64,000 nucleotides of DNA from the NCBI GenBank assembly GCA_951804985.1, contig OX638132.1, positions 5,499,529 to 5,563,528 of the forward strand. Direction: 5' to 3'. Under the pieces are notes generated by a model. It searched no databases. It was not told the origin of the DNA and was given only the letters and a program-made list of their open reading frames with translations. Positions 22,284 through 35,929 of the stretch are shown here, piece after piece. The position numbers and the translations under genes were made by a program. Source of the DNA: Dryomyza anilis. Taxonomy: Eukaryota > Arthropoda > Insecta > Diptera > Dryomyzidae. Positions within the stretch are counted from its first letter, which is position 1. Each line of letters begins with the position of its first letter.

Positions 22284-22341
22284 TTTTTTCCGCAATAATA
22301 GCGTTATCTTTATAAAAATGATATCAATATAACATCTAGAC

Positions 22342-24286
22342 CAGGCATGTCAAACTCATTTGGCATCACGGGCAATTGTGTACACCAATTGTGTACACTC
22401 AGAATCCCATTAAAATTGGTCAATAGGACAATTATTGATTTAATAGTATACAAAAAATAAAAATGTTCATATAAACTCAATGGCAATGTCATGGTATTTT
22501 CTAGTATTTAATGGTATTTTCCGATTAAAATAATAATTTATCCTATTGAATATTTTTAATAGTAAAAAACTATTATTTATATAGTATTTTTTTCTGGGTG
22601 TACCATACAAACAAAAATTCGCTCGTTTTTACATTTGTTTTTTCTGTTGGAAAATAAAATATAATGTTAGATGATAACATTTTCCATTGGTCCTCGTTAA
22701 AAGCGCCGCAGACGAAAATTTTGTAAAAAATGGTCCGGTTTTTGTCTGTTTGAAATATATCGAAAAAATGTTAAAATTTCTTTGAGCCTGCCAAAAATTT
22801 TGTCAGGGGTATATACAATGGAGTATATTTCAAACACCAGAGACAATTTTGTAAAACAGATCTAACAATCATCCAAAATTGTTGCAACTTTTTATGTCCG
22901 CAAAATCATACGATATCTAATTAGCTCGTGTACCAATATCGAAGGCCAAATCGTACTAAAACTACAAAAATAGTTCAAAGAGACATATCGCCGTTTTTTT
23001 TTCGAAACGATAATAAAACCGATTCTGGATTAATGTTGCATCAAATAGTTCAAATATATAGAGATATATTTCAAAAACATTGCGATGTGGAAAATGTTTT
23101 AATATCCTAACATAAAATTTTACTCTACTAAAATTACGAAATTTTAAAAATTAGCAACGAAATCGAATTTTGGTATCCAAGTTAGTTCGAGAAAACTTCG
23201 TGGCATAAATCACATGGCAGAAAAAGTTCTTTTTTTAAATATCGTATATAAATTTGATATTTATATAAATTTGAAATTTATATAAATTTGAAAAGGGTTC
23301 CTTTTTATGCACAACTAATTTAAATTGCAAGGACAATCCATTGATTAGAGATGTACGGATTTAGGAGTTATAACAAAGTTTATTTTATCATCCTTAAAAT
23401 GAAGTTTGCAGCATTCTACGGTCAAGAGTTTGTTTCTACAACCACAAAAAGTGATTATTGATTCATTTTTTGAAACTTTGGACCACTGTATCTCTGGAGA
23501 AGGTGAGTCTGGAACTCTGATAGATTTGGTGTGGAATGTCTCTAAACAAAAAGTTTTACTTACTAAAAAAAAAAATGTTAAAATTAATACAATTCCAATT
23601 TTTACAATGCAAGACTCTTGTCTAAAAATGTTTGATTCTTGTTTTATTTTGATTGCGCCTTTATTTGATACTGAAGCTAATTCCGAAAATGGTTTTGTTA
23701 AATAGGGTCTAGTTTTTAAGATTTTTATGTTTTAATTATTTTTCTCTCCTTTTATTTTTAATAGTCGAACAAAAAACAATAATGCATTTATCATTTCGTT
23801 GTTATACGTACAAAACTATGCCCTACTATATATTTTTTTTAAATGCCGGTGAACTATAGCCAAGGGAAATTCAAAACTTTACATTAAATTTAAAATTTTA
23901 TGAATAATATTACTTGATGAAAAAAAGATAAACATTATTGTTATGCCATTTGTTCAACGCCATGTATAATATTTAAAATGAAAATTATGAAAATAAATTA
24001 AGACTCGAGTCTTCGAGTCTCAATTTCTCATTATTAAATTTTGGAAAATATAAAAATATTGATTTTTTTAAATAAATTAATAAGTTTTAATTTTTTTTAA
24101 ATTAATAAGTTTTATGTGGTAATCTTGATTATGCCTCCGTTATTTTATATAATAATAATTTTAACGCCTGAAAATAAAATATTTTTAAAATTTTTCAATT
24201 CTTAAAAATATATTTTTCCCTTATTATTTAAAAAGTCTTCGCGGGCCGCACAGAAATGTTGGCGGGCCTCGTGTTTGACATACCTT
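22342..24286. mobile_element. hAT element, 1.9 kb, with perfect 8-bp target duplication
   Basis: The left end, caggcatgtcaaac, and the reverse complement of the right end, aaggtatgtcaaac, share 12 of 14 bases. Each is followed by a cgggc/gcccgc stretch, as in the TIRs of Charlie/Buster-type hAT elements. The octamer atctagac flanks it exactly at 22334-22341 and 24287-24294 and fits nTnnnnAn. Inside are two modest open frames (60 codons at 22928-23110 and 99 codons at 23406-23705), neither recognisable as hAT transposase. A CACCCAG-type MITE is nested near the left end. It is probably non-autonomous or heavily decayed. Confidence 0.8.
22396..22600. mobile_element. CACCCAG-type MITE, copy 1, nested in hAT
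   Basis: The right terminus is ttttttctgggtg. The left terminus is the related cactcag, with an internal deletion of about 14 bp next to it. TA at 22394-22395 and 22601-22602 is the target duplication. The body is near-identical to the copy at 25689-25906. Confidence 0.8.
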
Positions 24287-24294
24287 ATCTAGAC

Positions 24295-24957
24295 TATACG
24301 CAATAATTGTTTTTTTTCTTTCATTTATTATTTTCAATGTAATTAATAAGACTACAAGGCCAAAATAATTTCACAAGATAATTGAAACATTTTCAAAATC
24401 TCCTACATGACTATCCAGATTTCCATTTTGTTGAACGGTACCAATATTCAGGCAGTTCCAAAATAGGTCGAGTCTCGAACCAATTTCCTACCTATTGAAA
24501 TATGTTCTGAGCTCTTTAATGTGATAGACACCGTATTAGACTTTTACCTTATGAGTTGGAATTTCTTAGTGAACGACCGTAGGATCACATCCACGAGTAA
24601 CTAATGGGTGTTCTCTCCGGAATGTGGAATAATTGTACTAACTTTTTGGAGAGTGTAAGGCTGTAGCTCAACACCCAGAAAAATTAATAGTATTAAATTA
24701 ATAGTATTTCAATAGAAAAACAATAATGTATACCATAATGTTCGCTTCAGTTTCCAATAATTGATTGTAATACTCGAGTCTGCATTTAATTTAAAAAAAA
24801 CTGCCTTAATTGAAGTTTGTGGTATTATTATTTTCTTTATAAATAAATAATAAAAAGGTTAAAAATAATGAATTTACATTCAGCCCAATCATGAACATAT
24901 TTACCACCGAAATATTTTCACTATTAGGAAATTGGGCATCACAGTGAATTTCGAATG
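24295..24957. other. AT-rich spacer with a partial CACCCAG-type element
   Basis: A left terminus cacccagaaaaat lies at 24672, followed by aatagtatt-rich sequence like the MITE family, but no matching right end was found. The rest contains nothing I recognise. Confidence 0.4.
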
Positions 24958-24959
24958 TA

Positions 24960-26584
24960 CACTAAGAAAAAAGTGACGTAATAAAATTAAATAAAATCTA
25001 TTTAAATTTGATTTAAATACTTTTGTAATAAAAAAGTAATACTCTATGCAAAAATATATTACGCGCGTATTTAATTTCAAATTAAAAAAAAGTATTTACT
25101 TTTATTACGTACGCAATTAAATTCATTATTATTTTTTGTTAAATTATATTATAGAAATATTTTTAACGTTATTAAAGTTTGTTTTTTTTTTAAAGTAACC
25201 ACCACAAAATTATGTAACACGTGGGCATGTGTCCAACCTATAAAACCACCGTGAGTGATAAAAAATTTCGAAAAAAGTAAAAAAGAATAATTTTATCTTT
25301 TCCTAACCTTCTTTACATGATTACATTACATGATTAAATAGTTTTAAAATACCAATTGACAAGTTTACGATCTTGTGAATAAAATAAAACATAATTATCT
25401 TAATAAAAAGTAATAAAAAATATATACATTAAATGTTATTACCTACGTAATAAATTTAAATAAAAAGTATTTACTTCAAATTTTATTACGTACGTAATAA
25501 ATTTAAATAAAAAGTATTTACTTCAATTTTAATTAAAAAGTATTTAATTTAAATAAAAAAGACAACGGTTGAAGTTATTTACAAATTATTTAGATCGTAT
25601 TTGAGACAACCATCTCTCAAACATTCGATAAATACGATATATATTGCTAGCAACCATCTTTCAAATTTACGATTACTTATAGCTACCACACCCAGAAAAA
25701 ATACCCTCAAATCCCATTAAAATTAGTCAATAGGACAATTATTGATTTAATAGTATACACAAAATAAATCTTTCATATAAACTCAATGGCAATGTCATGG
25801 TATTTTCTAGTATTTAATGGTATTTTCCGTTTAAAATAATAATTTATCCTATTGACTATTTTTAATAGTAAAAAACTATTATTTATATAGTATTTTTTTC
25901 TGGGTGCATCAATTACAAATAGAAAGATTGTTGATGAATATTTGGAAAAGGTACTCCATTACAGTTCGCGGAGTAATTTTTATTGAATTGAAAGAAAATG
26001 AATCAAATGTATTTTTTATTATTCTAGAATTAAAACAGTATACTGGTTATAATCGCCATCGTCATTATAAATCCTTCAAAGGTAAAATTGTACGACTTGA
26101 GATTTCTTCGCAGAAGAACCAAGTCCGACCGGCGCTGCTGTCATCAAAGTAAACTCTGAAAAGAAATATTTTCCATCACGTGTTGATAATTTAAATAACA
26201 GGATATTTTATTTTCACTTGTACCATTAAAATGTAATATTTGAGTTGGCACTTTTTTACACTATTTGATTTACTTCATTGTTGTGGATAAATCGAGCTTA
26301 AGGAAAAAGTACGCCATTTTCCTTTTTTATGGGAGACAAATGTCAAAATACCTCAAAAGTTTTGCTGCAAATGTCCAAGATCTCCAGATGTTTGCTATCA
26401 GTCAACTGTAAATATCTCAATTTCCATTGCTGTTGTGGCAAACATCTCGTAACTATCTAAAAAATATTAATAGTATTGCTGCAACTTTATTGCAACTTAT
26501 GGGATGTTTGAATATTTGCTACAAGGCGTAAATTTAAAAGAATGGTTGCAGCAAGACTTTCATAAACATCTTGTTTTCTTAGTG
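24960..26584. mobile_element. CACTAAG-type element, copy 2, with different left part
   Basis: The left end is TA|cactaagaaaaaa and the right end gttttcttagtg. From about 25575 to the right end it is colinear with the element at 7746-8633, including the conserved open frame (25904-26152). The first 600 bp differ: they are rich in acgtaataaa and ttaaataaaaagta repeats, so the left part was replaced or belongs to a second element. A CACCCAG MITE is inserted at 25689-25906. Confidence 0.6.
25689..25906. mobile_element. CACCCAG MITE, copy 2, with empty-site proof
   Basis: The 218-bp element has inverted ends cacccagaaaaaata. The host element's other copy near 7895-7915 is uninterrupted at this point (agcaaccatcaatta), while here the sequence is agctacca|element|catcaatta. 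A 2-bp CA target duplication is the simplest reading. Confidence 0.85.
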
Positions 26585-28351
26585 CATGAATTTCATTTTA
26601 TAGCAATTTTTTTCCTGATTTACGCAGAAATATTCAGACAGAAAATTATTGAGGAAATTTAAATTTTAAAAATGAAACTTTATTATTGGTGTAACAATGA
26701 ACACAATTTAGATTACCTAGATGCACATGAGGATATTTTATGGAATTTATATGCTACATAAGCAAAAAAAAAATTCAGGAGTTTTGGTAACAAGTGGAGA
26801 TGGATTTAAATAATATTAGACCTATCATCTTTTAATTGGAAGATAGTAAAAATAATGTCCTAAAGCTTAATGGGAAAGCTGGTATATCAAAACATTGTCA
26901 GTTTTGATGATGCATAGTATCAACAATTGATATAAAATCGACAAATTTTCAATAAATGAGGTAAATTTACCATTGACTCAAAATTTGTATCTTCTGGAAA
27001 TGTTGATGCATAGCATCAACAATCGATATAAAATCCACTAATTTTCAATAAATGAGGGAAATTTACCATTGACTCAAAATTTGTATCTTCTGGAAATCAC
27101 AAAAATATGCAAAAAAAAAATAGATAAAGCAATCACGAGTACATTTGTATAGTGGACCCAAAGAAAAACATGTCTGTCTCGCTCACTACTGAAATGCAAA
27201 CATAATCGTCAAGGACAATATGAAACTAAATATTCTTTTTAATTTCCGCATATACATAACCTAATCAACATAATCTAATTATTTCGGACTTTCGTGTTGT
27301 CAACGGCAACTTCGACTGCTTCTTTCTGTATGTCTCTTATTTACATCTACTCTTTGTGTCCCTTGGACTTGACTCAAATGTCATCAGCATCTTCAAGAAA
27401 TAGCTAATAAAATTATATAAGTCGTAGAGCTGACATAAGCGCGCTTCAAATGCAGAAGCTAAAGCAATTTGCATGTAATAAATTTGTTGACAGAGCCCAA
27501 CCCACCCACTGGTATCATCGTTTTTTCACATTTTGCATTCCGCAAGGCCTCCCACCTGACACACACTACTGTACTGTTACCTATTTCATGTATTTGCAGA
27601 TAGCATATTCAAGGAACATCTTGTAGTTTCACTTTAGTATCACAATTTCCTGCTGCTTTAGGCTGTGCTCAGTGCACGCGTAATTGTGCTCGACATGTAT
27701 CATAAGTTGTATTCATTTTTTGTTATGGTTGATATGGTTGAAAAACTACTTTATACCTGGGTTTATTTATTTTGGCCATTCGTTTATAACACATTGATGG
27801 AGATTTGGCTGAATCGATTTTGTGATGTTCTACTCTCCGTCTGTCTTCTGAAATTATAGAAAAAGAAGATGAGCTAGATCAATGGAACTTGTTGCTGATT
27901 CCGACAATGGCTTCAGTTTTGTCAAATTTAATATCGCTTTTGAGATATAACTCAAAAATGGACTATATATCAAATACAAAAGTACATTTGAAAAAACCTT
28001 ATGTAATTTTTGGAATCAGCTCCACAAATGTATTTAAAAAAGACTCAAACTTTAACTATACCAAAATGAGTGTAGAGCAGAATAATTTTTTATTGAGCAT
28101 GTATTTTATAAAATAACAAAAAAAAAAAACTATTTCATTTCAACCTATCAATTATTCCTCAATGCTTCACATATGTCAGGTCAGAAGGATCGATAACATA
28201 TTCGCCCGGCAAAGTATTCATGACATTTTCAAACAAACGTACATCAATTCATGCATGACGTGCCATTAACGATGTCATGCACGCTATTCATAGTATCGAA
28301 GACATTTAGTCAGGTCATTGTCATGTATATTAAAAAACTTTGATGTCCTTG
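26585..28351. other. Spacer between transposons and satellite, no gene recognised
   Basis: It contains the two-copy 96-bp repeat at 26908-27099 and a few moderate open frames (27665-27859 and 27889-28116) with no nameable domain. The last 200 bp before the satellite are rich in atgtcatg/tgacat phrases. Confidence 0.4.
26908..27099. repeat. Tandem duplication of a 96-bp unit
   Basis: The two copies begin tgatgcatag at 26908 and 27004 and remain nearly identical to gtatcttctggaaat. Only a few substitutions separate them. Confidence 0.9.
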
Positions 28352-31300
28352 ATTTGATTATTTGGTATAAAAATCATAGTGATCGACTGAGTAGGATTAT
28401 AGAAATCACATCTTTAACTTAAAATGGCTGTAGAATCAAACTGTGCACTTTTTATCCCATTTAAAATCTGATTATTTGGTATAAAAATCATAGTGATCGA
28501 CTGAGTAGGATTATAGAAATCACATCTTTAACTTAAAATGGCTGTAGAATCTAAACGGAGCGTCATAGAGGGGTCAAACTGTTAATTTTTTATCCCATTT
28601 AAAATCTGATTATTTGGTATAAAAATCATAGTGATCGACTGAGTAGGATTATAGAAATCACATCTTTAACTTAAAATGCATGTAGAATCTAAACGGAGCG
28701 TCTTAGAGAGGTCAAACTGTGCACTTTTTATCTTATATGAAATCAGATTATTTGGTATAAAAATCATAGGGATCGACTGGGTAGGATTATAGAAATCACA
28801 TCTTTAACTTAAAATGGCTGCAGAATCTAAACGGAGCGTCTGAGAGGAGTCAAACTGTGCACTTTTTATCCCATATGAAATCAGATTATTTGGTATAAAA
28901 ATCATAGGGATCGACTGAGTAGGATTATAGAAATATAACTTAAAATGGCTGTAGAATCTAAACGGAGCGTCGTAGAGGGGTCAAACTGTGCACTTTTTAT
29001 CCCATTTAAAATCTGATTATTTGGTATAAAAATCATAGGGATCGACTGAGCAGGATTATAGAAATCACATCTTTAACTTAATATGGCTGTAAAAACTAAA
29101 CGGAGCGTCGTAGAGGGGTCAAACTATGCACTTTTTATCCAATTTAAATCTGATTATTTGGTATAAAAATCATAGGGATCGACTGAGTAGGATTATGGAA
29201 ATCACATCTTTAACTTAAAATGGCTGCAGAATCTAAACGGAGCGTCTTAGAGGGGTCAAATTTGCACTTTTTATCCCATATGAATTCTGATTATTTGGTA
29301 TAAAAATCATAGGGATTGACTGAGCAGGATTATGGAAATCACATTTTTAACTTAAAATGGCTGTAGAATCTAAACGGAGCGTCGTAGAGGGGTCAAACTA
29401 TGCACTTTTTATCCCATTTAAAATCTGATTATTTGGTATAAAAATCATAGGGATCGACTGAGTAGGATTATAGAAATCACATCTTTACCTTAAAATAAAC
29501 TGAGCGTCGTAGAGGGGTCAAACTAGGCACTTTTTATCCCATTTAAAATCTGATTATTTGGTATAAAAATCATAGGGATCGACTGAGTAGGATTATAGAA
29601 ATCACATCTTTAACTTAAAATGGCTGTAGAATCTAAACGGAGCGTCGTAGAGGGGTCAAACTATTCACTTTTTATCCCATTTAAAATCTGATTATTTGGT
29701 ATAAAAATCATAGGGATCGACTGAGTAGGATTATAGAAATCACATCTTTAACTTAAAATGGCTGTAGAATCTAAACGGAGCGTCGTAGAGGGGTCAAACT
29801 ATTCACTTTTTATCCCATTTAAAATCTGATTATTTGGTATAAAAATCATAGGGATCGACTGAGCAGGATTATGGAAATCACATCTTTAACTTAAAATGGC
29901 TGTAGAATCTAAACGGAGCGTCGTAGAGGGGTCAAACTGTGCACTTTTTACCCCATTGAAATCTGATTATTTGGTATAAAAATCATAGGGATCGACTGCG
30001 CAGAATTATGGAAATCACATCTTTAACTTAAAATGGCTGTAGAATCTAAACGGAGCGTCGTAGAGGGTTCAAACTATTCACTTTTTATCCCATTTAAAAT
30101 CTGATTATTTGGTATAAAAATCATAGGGATCGACTGAGCAGGATTATGGAAATCACATCTTTAACTTAAAATGGCTGTAGAATCTAAACGGAGCGTCGTA
30201 GAGGGGTCAAACTATTCACTTTTTATCCCATTTAAAATCTGATTATTTGGTATTAAAATCATAGCGATCGACTGAGTAGGATTATAGAAATTACATCTTT
30301 AACTTAAAATGGCTGTAGAATCTAGACGGAGCGTCGTAGAGGGGTCAAACTATGCACTTTTTATCCCATTTAAAATCTGATTATTTGGTATTAAAATCAT
30401 AGGGATCGACTGAGTAGGATTATAGAAATTACATCTTTAACTTAAAATGGCTGTAGAATCTAAACGGAGCGTCGTAAAGAGGTCAAACTGTGCACTTTTT
30501 ATCCCATTTAAAATCTGATTATTTGGTATAAAAATCATAGGGATCGACTGAGCAGGATTATAGAAATCACATCTTTAACTTAAAATGGCTGTAGAATCTA
30601 AACGGAGCGTCGTAGAGGGGTCAAACTGTGCACTTTTTATCCCATTTAAAATCTGATTATTTGGTATTAAAATCATAGGGATCGACTGAGTAGGATTATA
30701 GAAATCACATCTTTAACTTAAAATGGCTGTAAAATCTAAACGGAGCTTCTTAGAGGGGTCAAACTTTGGACTTTTTATCCCATATGAGCGTCGTAGAGGG
30801 GTCAAACTGTGCACTTTTTATCCCATTTAAAATCTGATTATTTGGTATAAAAATCATAGGGATCGACTGAGTAGGATTATAGAAAACACATCTTTAACTT
30901 AAAATGGCTGTAAAATCTAAACGGAGCGTCTTAGAGGGGTCAAACTTTGCACTATTTATCCCATATGAAATCAGATTATTTGGTATAAAAATCATAGGGA
31001 TCGACTGAGCAGGATTATGGAAATCACATTTTTAACTTAAAATGGCTGTAGAATCTAAACGAAGCGTCGTAGAGGGGTCAAACTATGCACTTTTTATCCC
31101 ATTTAAAATCTGATTATTTGGTATAAAAATCATAGGGATCGACTGAGTAGGATTATAGAAATCACATCTTTAACTTAAAATGGCTGTAGAATCTAAACGG
31201 AGCGTCGTAGAGGGGTCAAACTATTCACTTTTTATCCCATTTAAAATCTGATTATTTGGTATAAAAATCATAGGGATCGACTGAGTAGGATTATAGAAAT

Positions 31301-34300
31301 CACATCTTTAACTTAAAATGACTGTAGAATCTATACGGAGCGTCGTAGAGGGGTCAAACTATTCACTTTTTATCCCATTTCAAATCTGATTATTTGGTAT
31401 AAAAATCATAGGGATCGACTGAGCAGGATTATGGAAATCACATTTTTAACTTAAAATGGCTGTAGAATCTAAACGGAGCGTCGTAGAGGGGTCAAACTAT
31501 GCACTTTGTATCCCATTTAAAATCTGATTATTTGGTATAAAAATCATAGGGATCGACTGAGTAGGATTATAGAAATCACATCTTTAACTTAAAATGGCTG
31601 TAAAATATACACGGAGCGTCTTAGAGGGGTCAAACTTTGCACTTTTTATCCCATATGAAATCTGATTATTTGGTATAAAAATCATAGGGATCGACTGAGC
31701 AGGATTATGGAAATAACATTTTTAACTTAAAATGGCTGTAGAATCTAAACGGAGCGTCGTAGAGGGGTCAAACTATTCACTTTTTATCCCATTTAAAATC
31801 TGATTATTTGGTATAAAAATCATAGGAATCGACTGAGTAGTATTATAAAAATCACATCTTTTATTTAAAATGGCTGTAGAATCTAAACGGAGCGTCGTAG
31901 AGGGGTCAAACTGTGCACTTTTTATCCCATATGAAATCTGATTATTTGGTATAAAAATCATTGGGATCGACTGAGTAGGATTCTAGAAATCACATCTTTA
32001 CCTTAAAATAAACGGAGCGTCGTAGAGGGGTCAGACTGTGCACTTTTTATACCATTTAAAATCTGATTATTTGGTATAAAAATCATAGGGATCGACTGAG
32101 TAGGATTATAGAAATCACATCTTTAACTTAAAATGGCTGTAGAATCTAAACGGAGCGTCGTAGAGGGGTCAGACTGTGCACTTTTTATCCCATTTAAAAT
32201 CTGATTATTTGGTATAAAAATCATAGGGATCGACTGAGTAGGATTATAGAAATCACATCTTTAACTTAAAATGGCTGTAGAATCTAAACGGAGCGTCGTA
32301 GAGGGGTCAAACTATTCACTTTTTATCCCATTTAAAATCTGATTATTTGGTATAAAAATCATAGGGATCGACTGAGCAGGATTATGGAAATCACATCTTT
32401 AACTTAAAATGGCTGTAGAATCTAAACGGAGCGTCGTAGAGGGGTCAAACTGTGCACTTTTTACCCCATTGAAATTTGATTATTTGGTATAAAAATCATA
32501 GGGATCGAATGAGTAGGATTAAAGAAATCACATCTTTACCTTAAAATAAACGGAGCGTCGTAGAGGGGTCAAACTAGGCACTTTTTATCCCATTTAAAAT
32601 CTGATTATTTGGTATAAAAATCATAGGGATCGACTGAGTAGGATTATAGAAATTACATCTTTAACTTAAAATGGCTGTAGAATCTAAACGGAGCGTCGTA
32701 GAGAGGTCAAACTGTGCACTTTTTATCCCATTTAAAATCTGATTATTTGGTATAAAAATCATAGGGATCGACTGAGCAGGATTATAGAAATCACATCTTT
32801 AACTTAAAATGGCTGTAGAATCTAAACGGAGCGTCGTAGAGGGGTCAAACTGTGCACTTTTTATCCCATTTAAAATCTGATTATTTGGTATTAAAATCAT
32901 AGGGATCGACTGAGTAGGATTATGGAAATCACATTTTTAACTTAAAATGGCTGTAGAATCTAAACGGAGCTTCTTAGAGGGGTCAAACTTTGGACTTTTA
33001 TCCCATATGAGCGTCGTAGAGGGGTCAAACTGTGCACTTTTTATCCCATTTAAAATCTGATTATTTGGTATAAAAATCATAGGGATCGACTGAGCAGGAT
33101 TATGGAAATCACATTTTTAACTTAAAATGGCTGTAGAATCTAAACGGAGCGTCGTAGAGGTGTCAAACTGTGCACTATTTATCCCATTTAAAATCTGATT
33201 ATTTGGTATAAAAATCATAGGGATCGACTGAGTAGGATTATAGAAATCACATCTTTAACTTAAAATGGCTGCAAAATCTAAACGGAGCGTCTTAGAGGGG
33301 TCAAACTTTGGACTTTTTATCCCATATGAGCGTCGTAGAGGGGTCAAACTGTGCACTTTTTATCCCATATGAAATCTGATTATTTGGTATAAAAATCAGA
33401 GGGATCGACTGAGTAGGATTATAGAAATCACATTTTTAACTTAAAATGGCTGTAGAATCTAAACGGAGCGTCGTAGAGGGGTCAAACTATTCACTTTTTA
33501 TCCCATATGAAATCTAATTATTTGGTATAAAAATCATAGGAATTGACTGAGCAGGATTATGGAAATCACATTTTTAACTTAAAATGGCTGTAGAATCTAA
33601 ACGGAGCGTCGTAGAGGGGTCAAACTATGCACTTTTTATCCCATTTAAAATCTGATTATTTGGTATAAAAATCATAGGGATCGACTGAGTAGGATTATAG
33701 AAATCACATCTTTAACTTAAAATGGCTGTAAAATCTACACGGAGCGTCTTAGAGGGGTCAAACTTTGCACTTTTTATCCCATATGAAATCTGATTATTTG
33801 GTATAAAAATCATAGGGATCGACTGAGTAGGAATATAGAAATCACATCTTTAACTTAAAATGGCTGTAGAATCTAAACGGAGCGTCGTAGAGGGGTCAAA
33901 CTATTCACTTTTTATCCCATTTAAAATCTGATTATTTGGTATAAAAATCATAGGGATCGACTGAGCAGGATTATGGAAATCACATTTTTAACTTAAAATG
34001 GCTGTAGAATCTAAACGAAGCGTCGTAGAGGGGTCAAACTGTGCACTTTTTATCCCATTTAAAATCTGATTATTTGGTATAAAAATCATAGGGATCGACT
34101 GAGTAGGATTATAGAAATCACATCTTTAACTTAAAATGGCTGTAAAATCTAAACGGAGCGTCTTAGAGGGGTCAAACTTTGCACTTTTTATCCCATATGA
34201 AATCCGATTATTTGGTATAAAAATCATAGGGATCGACTGAGCAGGATTATGGAAATCACATCTTTAACTTAAAATGGCTGTAGAATCTAAACGGAGCGTC

Positions 34301-35929
34301 GTAGAGGGGTCAAACTATTCACTTTTTATCCCATTTAAAATCTGATTATTTGGTATAAAAATCATAGGGATCGACTGAGCAGGATTATGGAAATCACATT
34401 TTTAACTTAAAATGGCTGTAGAATCTAAACGAAGCGTCGTAGAGGGGTCAAACTGTGCACTTTTTATCCCATTTAAAATCTGATTATTTGGTATAAAAAT
34501 CATAGGGATCGACTGAGTAGGATTATAGAAATCACATCTTTAACTTAAAATGGCTGCAAAATCTAAACGGAGCGTCTTAGAGGGGTCAAACTTTGGACTT
34601 TTTATCCCATATGAGCGTCGTAGAGGGGTCAAACTGTGCACTTTTTATCCCATATGAAATCTGATTATTTGGTATAAAAATCATAGGGATCGACTGAGCA
34701 GGATTATGGAAATCACATCTTTAACTTAAAATGGCTGTAGAATCTAAACGGAGCGTCGTAGAGGGGTCAAACTATTTACTTTTTATCCCATTTCAAATCT
34801 GATTATTTGGTATAAAAATCATAGGGATCGACTGAGCAGGATTATGGAAATCACATCTTTAACTTAAAATGGTTGTAGAATCTAAACGGAGCGTCTTAGA
34901 GGTGTCAAACTGTGCACTTTTTATCCCATATGAAATCTGATTATTTGGTATAAAAATCATTGGGATCGACTGAGTAGGATTCTAGAAATCACATCTTTAC
35001 CTTAAAATAAACGGAGCGTCGTAGAGGGGTCAGACTGTGCACTTTTTATACCATTTAAAATCTGATTATTTGGTATAAAAATCATAGGGATCGACTGAGT
35101 AGGATTATAGAAATCACATCTTTAACTTAAAATGGCTGCAGAATCTAAACGGAGCGTCTGAGAGGAGTCAAACTGTGCACTTTTTATCCCATATGAAATC
35201 AGATTATTTGGTATAAAAATCATAGGGATCGACTGAGTAGGATTATAGAAATCACATCTTTAACTTAAAATGGCTGTAGAATCTAAACGGAGCGTCGTAG
35301 AGGGGTCAGACTGTGCACTTTTTATCCCATTTAAAATCTGATTATTTGGTATAAAAATCATAGGGATCGACTGAGTAGGATTATAGAAATCACATCTTTA
35401 ACTTAAAATGGCTGCAGAATCTAAACGGAGCGTCTGAGAGGAATCAAACTGTGCACTTTTTATCCCATATGAAATCAGATTATTTGGTATAAAAATCATA
35501 GGGATCGACTGAGTAGGATTATAGAAATCACATCTTTAACTTAAAATGGCTGTAGAATCTAAACGGAGCGTCGTAGAGGGGTCAAACTGTGCACTTTTTA
35601 TCCCATTTAAAATCTGATTATTTGGTATTAAAATCATAGGGATCGACTGAGTAGGATTATAGAAATCACATCTTTAACTTAAAATGGCTGTAGAATCTAA
35701 ACGGAACGTCGTAGAGGGGTCAAACTATTCACTTTTTATCCCATTTAAAATCTGATTATTTGGTATAAAAATCATAGGGATCGACTGAGCAGGATTATGG
35801 AAATCACATTTTTAAATTAAAATGGCTGTAGAATCTAAACGGAGAGTCGTAGAGGGGTCAAACTGTGCACTTTTTACCCCATTGAAATCTGATTATTTGG
35901 TATAAAAATCATAGGGATCGAATGAGTAG

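Noticed and set aside
27665..28116. Two neighbouring ORFs of 64 and 75 codons considered as exons of one gene.
   Set aside because: No family motif, no convincing splice borders, and AT-driven residue composition.
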